From NCBI GenBank assembly GCA_947488155.1, contig CANKYK010000001.1, positions 1,630,439 through 1,694,438 on the forward strand: 64,000 nucleotides of DNA. Reading direction: 5' to 3'. The position numbers and the translations under genes were made by a program. The first letter of the stretch is position 1. Every line of letters begins with the position of its first letter. Source of the DNA: an uncultured Erythrobacter sp. GTDB lineage: Bacteria > Pseudomonadota > Alphaproteobacteria > Sphingomonadales > Sphingomonadaceae. The notes beneath the pieces were generated by a model. The model did no database searches and was not told the DNA's origin. It worked only from the letters and a program-made list of their open reading frames with translations. Below are positions 27,673 to 35,748 of the stretch, one piece after another.

Positions 27673-29693
27673 CCGACGGTCTCGACCAGCAGACTGACGT
27701 GGCCCCAGCAGAGGCCAAATCATCAGGCGAAGGCAGCGCAACCGAAAAGCAGGCGATGGATATGCAAGCAGACGATAGAGGCAGCGAAGAATTGGTCGCC
27801 GCGAAAGCGGGCGAGGCCTTGGCTGGCGCGATGACGGAAGTGGCAAAAGCTGCGGCTGAGCCTGACAGCAAGAAGGTCAACGACCGCCGGTTCGACGTGA
27901 AAACCGATCCATCGCGCGATGACAATCTGACCGAGTTCGGCAAAGAAACGCTGATTGATCGCTATCTCTTGCCTGGTGAAAGTTTCCAGGACCTGTTCGC
28001 CCGCGTGGCCGATGCCTATGCCGATGATCAGGATCACGCCCAGCGTCTGTATGATTATATTTCAAAGCTGTGGTTCATGCCGGCAACCCCGGTCCTGTCG
28101 AACGGCGGCACCTCGCGCGGCCTGCCAATCAGCTGCTATCTGAACTCTGTGTCAGACAGCCTCGATGGCATTGTTGGCACCTGGAATGAAAACGTCTGGC
28201 TGGCTTCTAAAGGCGGCGGCATTGGCACCTATTGGGGCAATGTACGCGGCATTGGTGAACCGGTTGGCCTTAATGGCAAGACCAGCGGCATCATCCCGTT
28301 CGTGCGGGTGATGGACAGCCTCACTCTGGCGATCTCGCAAGGCTCGCTGCGGCGCGGCTCAGCGGCCTGCTATCTCGACGTATCGCACCCGGAAATTGAG
28401 GAATTCCTCGAAATCCGTAAGCCATCGGGCGATTTCAACCGCAAGGCGCTGAACCTCCACCACGGCGTGCTGCTGACCGACGAATTTATGGAAGCGGTCC
28501 GCGCAGGCGATATGTTCGACCTCAAATCGCCCAAGACCGGCGAAGTGCGCGGCGAAGTCGATGCCCGCAGCCTGTTCCAGAAACTGGTTGAGACCCGCCT
28601 GGCAACCGGCGAGCCATATATTGTGTTTAGCGACACGGTGAACCGCATGATGCCAAAGCATCACCGCGATCTGGGCCTGAAGGTTTCAACCTCCAACCTG
28701 TGCAGCGAAATCACTCTGCCAACCGGCATTGACCATCTCGGTAATGACCGCACGGCTGTGTGCTGCCTGTCTTCGCTCAACCTGGAAAAATGGGATGAGT
28801 GGAACGGCGACAAGCAGTTCATCGAAGACGTGATGCGCATGCTCGACAACGTGCTTCAGGACTACATCGACCGCGCACCGGACGAGATGGCCCGCGCCAA
28901 ATATTCCGCAGAGCGTGAGCGCAGTGTGGGTCTGGGCGTCATGGGCTTCCACTCCTTCTTGCAATCGAAGGGGCTGGGCTTTGAAAGCGCCATGACCAAG
29001 GCGCTGAACCTCAAAATGTTCAAGCATATTCAGGCCAAGGCGTCTGAGGCGAGCATGCTGCTGGCGCAGGAACGCGGGCCTTGCCCCGATGCGGCAGACA
29101 TGGGCGCGATGGAGCGCTTTAGCTGTAAGATGGCGATTGCACCGACCGCGTCGATCTCGATCATTTGCGGCGGCACCAGTGCCTGTATCGAGCCGATCCC
29201 AGCGAATATCTACACGCACAAAACCTTATCGGGCAGCTTCATTGTGAAGAACCCATATTTGGAAAAAGTACTGCGTGAGAAGTCGAAGGATTCCAACAAT
29301 GTCTGGAATTCGATCCTGGAGAAGGGCGGCAGCGTCCAACACCTCGACTTCTTGACCGACGAAGAAAAGGCATCGTTCAAAACCAGCTTTGAAATCGATC
29401 AGCGCTGGCTGCTCGAATTCGCCGCAGACCGTTCGCCTTATGTCGATCAGGCGCAATCGCTGAACCTGTTTATTCCGGCCGATGTCGAGAAATGGGATCT
29501 GATGCAGCTGCACTTCCAGGCGTGGGAGAAGGGCATCAAATCGCTCTATTATCTCCGCTCTAAATCAATCCAGCGCGCCGGCTTTGCCGGCGGAGTGGAG
29601 GCGGACAACACCGCCGACGCACCAGAGATTGAGCTGAAGGCGGATCTGGGTGTGCCGGAAACAGACTATGATGAATGCCTCAGCTGCCAGTGA
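27633..29693 (+). CDS. nrdA: Ribonucleoside-diphosphate reductase, alpha subunit (class I)
   Basis: A 686-residue large subunit. Active-site features: first redox cysteine in LPISCYLNSV, the catalytic NLCSEI segment (Asn-x-Cys-x-Glu), CCLSSLNL, and the C-terminal CLSCQ pair that relays electrons. The first 90 residues are low-complexity Ala/Glu-rich and there is no N-terminal ATP-cone, so dATP activity regulation is probably missing. Reduces NDPs to dNDPs with NrdB. The start at 27633 follows AAGGATAA. Unusually, nrdB is 3.4 kb downstream rather than adjacent. Confidence 0.95.
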   Translation: MDFRNGDDAAMGVTDGLDQQTDVAPAEAKSSGEGSATEKQAMDMQADDRGSEELVAAKAGEALAGAMTEVAKAAAEPDSKKVNDRRFDVKTDPSRDDNLTEFGKETLIDRYLLPGESFQDLFARVADAYADDQDHAQRLYDYISKLWFMPATPVLSNGGTSRGLPISCYLNSVSDSLDGIVGTWNENVWLASKGGGIGTYWGNVRGIGEPVGLNGKTSGIIPFVRVMDSLTLAISQGSLRRGSAACYLDVSHPEIEEFLEIRKPSGDFNRKALNLHHGVLLTDEFMEAVRAGDMFDLKSPKTGEVRGEVDARSLFQKLVETRLATGEPYIVFSDTVNRMMPKHHRDLGLKVSTSNLCSEITLPTGIDHLGNDRTAVCCLSSLNLEKWDEWNGDKQFIEDVMRMLDNVLQDYIDRAPDEMARAKYSAERERSVGLGVMGFHSFLQSKGLGFESAMTKALNLKMFKHIQAKASEASMLLAQERGPCPDAADMGAMERFSCKMAIAPTASISIICGGTSACIEPIPANIYTHKTLSGSFIVKNPYLEKVLREKSKDSNNVWNSILEKGGSVQHLDFLTDEEKASFKTSFEIDQRWLLEFAADRSPYVDQAQSLNLFIPADVEKWDLMQLHFQAWEKGIKSLYYLRSKSIQRAGFAGGVEADNTADAPEIELKADLGVPETDYDECLSCQ

Positions 29694-30146
29694 ACTAAGC
29701 CGTCGCCCCAATGAGGATGGATATTGTGGATAATCGAAAGGACTCTAATGGGGTAGAGTCCTCTGCGTTAAGAAATTCAGCTACATAGCTGAATATCGAT
29801 TCGGTCGCTTTAGATTGGATTGATGTGGGGGGCGGCTTCTCTTGGAAAGTTGCCAACCCCCCAGCAAGCTGAACGTCAGTGCGTTCGGGGCTCGCCTAGA
29901 AATTTTGCCTCGCATTTGCTGACGTTCCGGTCAACCTGAAACCTCGGGGTTTCAGCGGAATGGTTCTGTGGAAAAGCTGTGTAAATGCACGGCCTCCCAT
30001 TCGCTAAGCGAATGCCTCTGACTCTCCTGATCGTAGCTTGCAAAAATTTGATTGCTCGGGCGCGCATTTTCGGTGCTTGCGGCAGTTGAATTCATTGTAA
30101 ACTTTGCGATCAGCCCGGGCTGACGCGGCACAAGAAAGCAAATAAT
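29694..30146. other. Hairpin-dense noncoding stretch downstream of nrdA
   Basis: No supported gene in about 450 bases, but six inverted repeats between 29739 and 30014: AGGACTCT/AGAGTCCT (29739-29762), TTCAGCT/AGCTGAA (29776-29793), GGGGGG/CCCCCC (29827-29862), GAACGTCAG/CTGACGTTC (29871-29927), TGAAACC/GGTTTCA (29937-29954) and CATTCGC/GCGAATG (29998-30014). The first may end nrdA transcription. The density suggests a structured RNA or remnants of an inserted element. Confidence 0.5.
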
Positions 30147-30329
30147 ATGGTTACTTACAAATCTCGGAAGCCAATTGGCACAATCGCGCGTACTGGCGAA
30201 AAGTGCCCCGAGTCAGGTGTGTGGCGTTCGATGGATACCCCATCTACCACAGCGCCAATTGCGAAAGGCAATCGAATGCCACCGCACAACGGTCGCGCAG
30301 TTTCTTGGAAATTGGAGCGGCACGCCTAA
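30147..30329 (+). CDS. Small YjzC-like protein, 60 residues
   Basis: The product has the pattern I-x-x-TGEKCPESGVW (about residues 13-26) ... GNRMPPHNGR (about 41-50) ... W-K-L, closely matching the YjzC-like small protein pattern (TGEKAPxxGxY, then GDRFP..., then W). No cofactor motif beyond one cysteine. Ribosome site is weak (AAAGCAAATAAT). Followed by a strong terminator at 30367-30400. A second protein of the same pattern is encoded at 35165. Function of the family is unknown. Confidence 0.6.
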   Translation: MVTYKSRKPIGTIARTGEKCPESGVWRSMDTPSTTAPIAKGNRMPPHNGRAVSWKLERHA

Positions 30330-30366
30330 CTAAGATGATTGACCGTTTTGGGTCTATCATGAGTAG

Positions 30367-30400
30367 AGCCCCCATGAGCAATTGCGCATGGGGGCTTTTC
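30367..30400 (+). terminator. Rho-independent terminator
   Basis: AGCCCCCATG (30367-30376) and CATGGGGGCT (30387-30396) are perfect 10-base arms with a 10-base loop, followed by TTTTC TTT. It ends the transcript carrying the small YjzC-like gene. Confidence 0.85.
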
Positions 30401-30422
30401 TTTGCATCAAACTCATGGTTGA

Positions 30423-30782
30423 ATGTCTAACGCTATGAAAACCCGGCAATCTACACGTGTCCCGCTCAACGCCACTGGATCATACCGCACATCGCGCGGG
30501 ATGCAGTGGGATGTGGAGCTTGAGGATTTGTCTGCTGGCGGCTGCATGATCCACGACCGGCAGGGGCGCCTTAAGCTCGGCGAATATGTTCGCCTGTATA
30601 TCGCGGGCACTGGTCCGCATCTGGCCGAGGTCGCCTGGCAAATTGGCGGCAATGCCGGATTGGCCTTCACCCGGCCATTGCCAGACCGTGTCTTCGCCGC
30701 GTTGGCTGCGGCGGATTGGAACGCGGCGGCAAAGGCTTACCGCGACGAAAGCAGGGGCGGATCGGCCCGCCGCTTTGTTTAA
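30423..30782 (+). CDS. PilZ domain protein
   Basis: A 119-residue stand-alone PilZ domain: RxxxR-like start (KTRQSTRVPLN, about residues 6-16) and the D/NxSxxG-type motif LEDLSAGGCMI (about 34-44), the two elements that bind cyclic di-GMP. It is therefore likely a c-di-GMP receptor acting on envelope or motility functions. A GGDEF cyclase is encoded 600 bases downstream on the other strand. ATGs at 30423 and 30435 are both possible. Confidence 0.85.
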   Translation: MSNAMKTRQSTRVPLNATGSYRTSRGMQWDVELEDLSAGGCMIHDRQGRLKLGEYVRLYIAGTGPHLAEVAWQIGGNAGLAFTRPLPDRVFAALAAADWNAAAKAYRDESRGGSARRFV

Positions 30783-30818
30783 ACGCCGCATTACCCGCCC
30801 AAGCCGCGCGAGGATAAA

Positions 30819-31022
30819 ATGAGCTTAGATATTGTTTTGCCTGGGTTCTTATTGTTTGTCGCGATTATAGACATTCCGATTTTCATGTTCATGCGAGCGC
30901 GCGGGATGATGCGCGATAATGTCGTCAATCTGATGATGCTGGCTTCAGTTTCGCTTCCCTTGCTGGCCTATGTTATCTTGAAATTTGTCTTGCCGGATGT
31001 TGGCGCAATCGAGGTTTTTTGA
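30819..31022 (+). CDS. Small two-helix membrane protein, 67 residues
   Basis: Two hydrophobic helices (about residues 5-25 and 38-60) with a basic MRARGMMR turn between them, so the turn is likely cytoplasmic. Ribosome site AGGATAAA precedes the ATG. It lies between the PilZ and small lipoprotein genes, all on the plus strand with short gaps (36 and 44 bases), so an operon is likely. No family recognised. Confidence 0.62.
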   Translation: MSLDIVLPGFLLFVAIIDIPIFMFMRARGMMRDNVVNLMMLASVSLPLLAYVILKFVLPDVGAIEVF

Positions 31023-31066
31023 GCGATGGAACCGGAAATCTGGATTGAAATTGAGGCGGGACTATC

Positions 31067-31357
31067 ATGAGCCCGCTGCGCGTGCTCACCGCGGCTGGAT
31101 TGATTGTGCTGCTGTCCGCCTGCGCCAGTCAGATTGATGCCGGGGTCGCCAGTGATGAAGGAACGCCCGGTTTCCTGTGGGGCCTATGGCATGGGTTTGT
31201 CTTTCCATGGGCCTGGATAGGGTCTTTGTTCAATCCGGACATTGCCGTCTACGCCGTGCCCAACAAAGGCGCCTGGTATGATTTTGGCTTCTTCCTTGGC
31301 ATCACGGTGCTGGGTGGGGGAAGTTTCTTCGGATCAAAGAGCCGCCGCTCTGATTAG
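31067..31357 (+). CDS. Small lipoprotein, 96 residues
   Basis: Lipobox LSAC with the lipidated cysteine at residue 19. The mature part is WGLWHGFVFPWAWIGSLF...YAVPNKGAWYDFGFFLG, a short membrane-associated pattern seen in many bacteria as a small conserved protein of unknown function, then a glycine-rich membrane helix and a basic tail. Ribosome site GAGGCGGG. Probably the last gene of the PilZ operon. Confidence 0.72.
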   Translation: MSPLRVLTAAGLIVLLSACASQIDAGVASDEGTPGFLWGLWHGFVFPWAWIGSLFNPDIAVYAVPNKGAWYDFGFFLGITVLGGGSFFGSKSRRSD

Positions 31358-31380
31358 GCGAGCCATGCGGCGCGCGGCCA

Positions 31381-32817
31381 TCAAGCGCTAAGGCGCATCG
31401 GCTTTGCAACCTCGACCACTTCAATTCGGTCACGGCCACCTCGCTTCGCATTGTAAAGCGCCGCATCCGCCATCTCGATCAGATCTTCGCGCGGCAGCGT
31501 AGCTGTGGCTGGCGACAGCGCTACGCCCACCGATGTGGTAATGCGCGAGGTGTTGTTCACATTGGCAGGCAGCTTCATGGTCGCCACTGCATGGCGAACC
31601 TCCTCCGCCAGGCGCGCGGCATCGCCGGGTGCGCGTTCGCGAATGGCAGCGACAAATTCCTCTCCGCCATAGCGCGCGACAATTCCATCGCTATCGCTGA
31701 ATACGCGCTGTAATGCGCGCGCGACCAGCAGCAGGCATTGATCGCCCGCCCGGTGTCCGTTGGTGTCATTGAACAGTTTGAAGCTGTCCAGATCAATCAT
31801 CATGATCGCGATACGGCCACTTGAGAGCATGGCGCCCGCATCATCGGCCTGGCCCGCCGGTGTGATCTTCTTGGCGAAGGCCTGCTCAAAATAGCGCCGG
31901 TTGCCCATCCCGGTGAGTGGGTCTCGCTCTGACAATTCACGCAAAGCCCGGTTCGCTAAAGTCAGCTCGCGCGATGTTTCGGAGGCACGTAGGCTGAGCA
32001 GGAAATTGCGCTGGCGCAGCCGTTCGATCCGGTATGCCAGCGGCAGAGTCGCGCCGCTCACCACAAACAGCAGGGCGAGGTAATCCAGATAGTGCGTAAA
32101 ACCATCAGAGCTTCCAAGCATCACCATGCCAAATGCGGCGCAGATAAAGGCGGCGTTAAACGCCAACAACTGCCGCATGGAGTACGGAAAGACGATATTG
32201 GCGATGCCAATGATAAGTCCCGTGGCAGTGAGATAGCGCGCGGTATTTTCTGTCGGCATTTGTAACGCCAGATGGACGATCACCGCGACAAATGCGATCG
32301 GGGCTATTCCCAGGCATACCGACATAAGCCTGTGCCATCCGCGCGCGCCCGCCACCAGGCCAAGAGCGGTGATGGGAATTATTACAATTGCCCTTAAGAA
32401 GGCCCCCTCGGCGGCTATTGCCGGGTGGATCATCAGATCAAGCAGGATCGTAGCAAGCCCGATCAAAAACCCGAGAACGAACAAGAACCGATGGTCAGAT
32501 TTTTGCCGCGCCACGGTCTCGAGCGCATAGCTTTGGCGGATGGGCAATGGCCAGGAGCCTTCGGCAGAGCCATCGCGGATGACCGTGTCGAGCGTCGCCG
32601 CGTCGAGATACGGCCCGCTGGTGTCTGTATCGCTGGCCGGCGCATCGCCGCTGCCTTGAGCGGGTGCCAAGGTGGCCGCAGGCAGTGTTTGGGACGCTCG
32701 ATCAGACACGCGAGCAGGCGCCGCACCAGCATGGCCGCCCGCATCCGAGCCAGCAGCCTCGCTTGCTGCACGCACCAGCCCACCATGTGCTGGAAAGAAT
32801 TGCCGTAAAACACCCAT
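31381..32817 (-). CDS. Membrane-anchored diguanylate cyclase (GGDEF)
   Basis: A 478-residue protein: Ala-rich cytoplasmic start (to about residue 110), six predicted membrane helices (about 110-270), a coiled-coil linker and a C-terminal GGDEF domain with the intact catalytic motif RYGGEEF. The inhibitory I-site (RxxD) expected just before it is not seen, so product inhibition may be absent. It should make c-di-GMP from two GTP. The nearby PilZ protein (30423) is a plausible receptor. Convergent with the small lipoprotein gene. Confidence 0.92.
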   Translation of the reverse strand: MGVLRQFFPAHGGLVRAASEAAGSDAGGHAGAAPARVSDRASQTLPAATLAPAQGSGDAPASDTDTSGPYLDAATLDTVIRDGSAEGSWPLPIRQSYALETVARQKSDHRFLFVLGFLIGLATILLDLMIHPAIAAEGAFLRAIVIIPITALGLVAGARGWHRLMSVCLGIAPIAFVAVIVHLALQMPTENTARYLTATGLIIGIANIVFPYSMRQLLAFNAAFICAAFGMVMLGSSDGFTHYLDYLALLFVVSGATLPLAYRIERLRQRNFLLSLRASETSRELTLANRALRELSERDPLTGMGNRRYFEQAFAKKITPAGQADDAGAMLSSGRIAIMMIDLDSFKLFNDTNGHRAGDQCLLLVARALQRVFSDSDGIVARYGGEEFVAAIRERAPGDAARLAEEVRHAVATMKLPANVNNTSRITTSVGVALSPATATLPREDLIEMADAALYNAKRGGRDRIEVVEVAKPMRLSA

Positions 32818-33083
32818 TACTGCGCGCCTAGCAAGAGGTGCTTAATTCTGGGTTAGTATCGCGTAATATGCTATGCACTTTATATGCGCAGATGGCGGCA
32901 CTTGCACCAGACGCGCGCGGGGCCGTTGCATGGGCTGCAAGGCCGCGGAAGAGGACGGATGCCCCCACACGGTTCGACTCACATTTTGCACGGTTTATCC
33001 CCGCATGAATCAACCTCCTTGCCTTCGGTTTCGTAGTTTGATTCCCTATAAGAGCCAAAGAACACCAATCTAAGGAACACCAC

Positions 33084-34133
33084 ATGTCGTTGCTCGAAGC
33101 CCGCAAGACCTACAAGCCGTTCGAATATCCGTGGGCTTACGACTTCTGGAAACGTCAACAGCAGATCCACTGGATGCCAGAGGAAGTGCCGCTGGGTGAG
33201 GATTGCCGCGACTGGGCGCAAAAGATCACTGAGCATGAGCGCAATCTGCTCACGCAAATCTTCCGTTTCTTCACCCAGGCCGACGTCGAAGTGCAGGATT
33301 GCTATCACGACAAATATGGCCGCGTGTTCAAGCCGACCGAGATCAAAATGATGCTCACCGCATTCTCCAATATGGAGACGGTGCACATCGCGGCGTACAG
33401 CCACCTGCTCGACACGATCGGCATGCCGGAAAGCGAATATTCCGCCTTCCTCGAATATGAGGAAATGGCCGACAAGCATGATTACATGCAGCAATTCACC
33501 GTCGACACCGACGAGGATATTGCCCGCACGCTCGCCATGTTCGGCGGCTTTACTGAGGGGCTGCAACTGTTCGCGTCCTTTGCGATGCTGATGAACTTCC
33601 CGCGCTTCAACAAGATGAAGGGTATGGGGCAAATCGTCAGCTGGTCCGTGCGCGACGAATCGCTGCACTGCGAAGGCATCATCAAGATGTTCCACACCTT
33701 CTGTGAAGAGCGTGATTGCCTGACCAAGGCGGTGAAGGAAGACATCGTCGATGTCTGCCAGAAGACCGTGCGGCTGGAGGATGCGTTCATCGACCTCGCG
33801 TTTGAAATGGGCCCGGTCAACGGGATGAGCGCGAAGGAAATCAAGAAGTACATCCGCTACATCGCCGATTGGCGCTTGGGCCAGCTGGGCCTCCAGCCGA
33901 TCTACATGATCGATGAGCACCCACTGCCATGGCTCAGCCCGCTGCTGAACGGTGTTGAGCACGCGAACTTCTTTGAAACCCGCGCGACCGAATATTCAAA
34001 AGGCGCGACCAAGGGCGACTGGAACACCGTGTGGTCCAGCTTCGACAACCGCCAGAAAGCGAACGCTGCAAACGAAGAGGCAGCGGATGAAGGCGGCCCG
34101 GATATGTTCGGAGAAACCGAAGCGGCGGAGTGA
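33084..34133 (+). CDS. nrdB: Ribonucleoside-diphosphate reductase, beta subunit
   Basis: A 349-residue class I small subunit. Metal ligands Glu98 and His101 and the radical tyrosine Tyr105 fall in the METVHIAAY segment (E-x-x-H-x-x-x-Y as in E. coli NrdB); the later ligand pair is in VRDESLHCEG. It supplies the tyrosyl radical to NrdA. Start follows AAGGAACACCAC. Its own 260-base upstream region suggests a promoter separate from nrdA, which is 3.4 kb away. Confidence 0.96.
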   Translation: MSLLEARKTYKPFEYPWAYDFWKRQQQIHWMPEEVPLGEDCRDWAQKITEHERNLLTQIFRFFTQADVEVQDCYHDKYGRVFKPTEIKMMLTAFSNMETVHIAAYSHLLDTIGMPESEYSAFLEYEEMADKHDYMQQFTVDTDEDIARTLAMFGGFTEGLQLFASFAMLMNFPRFNKMKGMGQIVSWSVRDESLHCEGIIKMFHTFCEERDCLTKAVKEDIVDVCQKTVRLEDAFIDLAFEMGPVNGMSAKEIKKYIRYIADWRLGQLGLQPIYMIDEHPLPWLSPLLNGVEHANFFETRATEYSKGATKGDWNTVWSSFDNRQKANAANEEAADEGGPDMFGETEAAE

Positions 34134-34141
34134 GGGGCCGA

Positions 34142-34675
34142 CTAGTCGAGTGAGAGGTTTAGGATTCGATTGGTGAAGGCAGCTTGGCTTACGCCAAATG
34201 CCTTCGCCAGCGTCTTTACTTTGTTATCATCCTCTAGATCGATACCTTCTGGACAGACAGCTCTCACCAAATATTCCGGTAGCAGAATGGAGGCTGCGAA
34301 AGCGTTTGCAGCAATTTCCATTTCGTCGATGCCTTCCGCTGAAAGGCTATCCCTGCGAAGCGTACCTCGGTCAACATGGACTGACCGCTTTAAAACCGCC
34401 TCATCCATAATTTGGTGCCCAAGCTCGTGAGCAATGGTAAAGCGTTGTCGGTTCGAGTGGTGTGCAGCATTGTAGACGATGTGTTTTTGACCGTGTTTTA
34501 TGAATGCCATGCCAGACAGCTCGTCATCTAGCACCGACGACTTAACCACGCATCCTTCCGCAATAGCGATTTCGCGAATGGGCACGGGTAGGCTCAGCTG
34601 ACCTAGCTTGGCGAGAAGATCACGTGCGTTGGCTTCGCCTTTCCGTCGAGCCTTAGATACTTTCTGGTAAGACAT
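34142..34675 (-). CDS. ImmA/IrrE family metallo-endopeptidase
   Basis: A 177-residue protein with the zinc-protease motif HELGH (residues 83-87) and the downstream ligand helix EMEIAANAFAASILLP. ImmA-type proteases cleave a partner repressor and so induce stress or mobile-element genes. The ATG overlaps the stop of the XRE gene by one base, the usual ImmR-ImmA arrangement, so the XRE protein is the likely substrate. Base composition is lower in GC than nrdB next to it. Confidence 0.9.
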   Translation of the reverse strand: MSYQKVSKARRKGEANARDLLAKLGQLSLPVPIREIAIAEGCVVKSSVLDDELSGMAFIKHGQKHIVYNAAHHSNRQRFTIAHELGHQIMDEAVLKRSVHVDRGTLRRDSLSAEGIDEMEIAANAFAASILLPEYLVRAVCPEGIDLEDDNKVKTLAKAFGVSQAAFTNRILNLSLD

Positions 34676-35004
34676 CAGGAGTTCGCCACAATCGACTGGA
34701 TCACATCTGCTTCGTTTTTCGAAAGGCGGGCGCCAGTCAAATTGACACGTTCCGTCGGCTCAACGTGATCTGTTGGGCGAACAAGGTCCGTCGGCAGCAG
34801 CTCAGCGACACTCGGAAGATCAAGCGCTTGGGCGATTTCAATCGCCTGATGGAGCACAATCCGCTGCCGTCCTGCTTCGATATTTGCAACCGATGCGCGA
34901 CTCATACCAATTTCATCAGCGAGCGTTTTTTGTGTCATCTCTGCCTTCTCACGAGCATCAGCCACACGCTTTCCAAACAGCAGATATAGGTCCCTCGGCT
35001 CCAC
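34675..35004 (-). CDS. XRE family transcriptional regulator
   Basis: A 109-residue protein with an N-terminal helix-turn-helix (MTQKTLADEIGMSRASVANIE, about residues 23-43) followed by a Leu-rich linker and a polar tail. Likely a repressor cleaved by the co-encoded ImmA protease. It starts with GTG. Palindromes in the 160-base gap upstream (35034-35078) are candidate operators shared with the divergent small-protein operon. Confidence 0.88.
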   Translation of the reverse strand: MEPRDLYLLFGKRVADAREKAEMTQKTLADEIGMSRASVANIEAGRQRIVLHQAIEIAQALDLPSVAELLPTDLVRPTDHVEPTERVNLTGARLSKNEADVIQSIVANS

Positions 35005-35033
35005 CGCCAGAGGGCTAGTCTACAGACTTATCC

Positions 35034-35078
35034 GGTGTCAATCCTCGTTGGGTGTTTGTGACACAAACGTTTGACACC
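35034..35078. promoter_or_regulatory. Nested palindromes between the XRE gene and the YjzC-like operon
   Basis: GGTGTCAA (35034-35041) and TTGACACC (35071-35078) are perfect 8-base arms. Inside them, GTTTGTGACACAAAC (35054-35068) and the perfect 10-base palindrome CAAACGTTTG (35064-35073) overlap. TTGACA (35071-35076) and TATACT (35091-35096) are promoter-like words on the plus strand. Likely operators of the XRE protein controlling both directions. Confidence 0.6.
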
Positions 35079-35164
35079 AAAACTATACATTATACTTGAC
35101 CAGCCGCATGCTTAGGCTATGTAGGAAAGGCCTCGATTCGAGGTGCATAAGGAAAGGAATAACA

Positions 35165-35344
35165 ATGACTAAGAAGCCTGGAAGCAATTCCGGAAACAGT
35201 GGCGGAATCTTTCAAGAGACCGGTCCACGTGGCGGCCGCTATGACAACTTTTCGACTGTCCGCGATAATGAGCGGATGCCGCCGACCAGCCAGCCTGGAC
35301 GTTCTTGGACACAGATTCGGCGCACGCCGGACAGCAAGCGGTAA
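35165..35344 (+). CDS. Small YjzC-like protein, 59 residues
   Basis: Pattern G-G-I-F-x-x-TG-PRGGRY ... NERMPP-x5-R-x-W near the C-terminus, the same order as in the 60-residue protein at 30147 (TG...GVW...NRMPP...W) and as in the YjzC-like small protein family. The N-terminus is Gly/Ser/Asn-rich. Ribosome site AAAGGAATAACA. First gene of a short plus-strand cluster ending at the terminator at 35495. Function unknown. Confidence 0.65.
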   Translation: MTKKPGSNSGNSGGIFQETGPRGGRYDNFSTVRDNERMPPTSQPGRSWTQIRRTPDSKR

Positions 35345-35358
35345 GGAGACTTTCTCTG

Positions 35359-35475
35359 ATGGAATATCCAACACGCCCTGATCGAATGCCAAGGCCAATG
35401 CCACGCCCGATCCCAAATGATCCGCGTCCGACACGTCCCGTCTACCCTGGTTCGCCACCGCGACCTCGAGCGTAA
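35359..35475 (+). CDS. Proline/arginine-rich mini-protein, 38 residues
   Basis: A frame opening MEYPTRPDRMPRPMPRP, 14 bases after the YjzC-like gene, with a clear ribosome site (AAGGAGA, 8-9 bases before the ATG). About 14 of 38 residues are proline and 9 arginine; no hydrophobic core. It ends 19 bases before a strong terminator, so it is well placed as the second gene of the same transcript. Similarity search is needed to tell whether it is conserved. Confidence 0.5.
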   Translation: MEYPTRPDRMPRPMPRPIPNDPRPTRPVYPGSPPRPRA

Positions 35476-35494
35476 GAATGGACACTCAAATCGA

Positions 35495-35537
35495 AGAACC
35501 AGACGATCAATCTCTCCGGTCGTCTGGTTCTTTTTTT
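35495..35537 (+). terminator. Rho-independent terminator
   Basis: AGAACCAGACGA (35495-35506) and TCGTCTGGTTCT (35520-35531) are perfect 12-base arms followed by a run of T (seven in all). It closes the YjzC-like / proline-rich transcript before the KTSC gene. Confidence 0.9.
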
Positions 35538-35550
35538 GGAGCTATTGAAC

Positions 35551-35748
35551 ATGCAATATTTCAATTCGACCGCCATTCAAGCGGCTAAATACGACTTTTC
35601 GACCGGGACGTTCAGGCTCTGGTTTGCCAGTTCGGGGCAAGCTTATGATTACTATCAAGTGCCGTCGCACGTTTGGGAGGGCCTTCTGGTCGCTCCATCA
35701 AAGGGACAGTACTTCAATGCATACATCCGTGACCAATATGCTGCTTAG
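35551..35748 (+). CDS. KTSC domain protein, 65 residues
   Basis: Starts MQYFNSTAIQAAKYDFSTG and continues with the KTSC pattern: strand, xLxxxFxxxGxxYxYYxVPxxVWEGL, then APSKGQYFNAYI. KTSC domains are short, often found with lysyl-tRNA synthetase or in phage/plasmid genes; role unknown. The ATG at 35551 follows TTGGAGC. The start of this gene lies just beyond the terminator at 35495. Confidence 0.8.
   Translation: MQYFNSTAIQAAKYDFSTGTFRLWFASSGQAYDYYQVPSHVWEGLLVAPSKGQYFNAYIRDQYAA

Noticed and set aside
35478..35585. A 36-codon frame (MDTQIEEPDDQ...) beginning just before the terminator at 35495
   Set aside because: The frame runs through the terminator hairpin and overlaps the start of the KTSC gene; no ribosome site of its own was seen.
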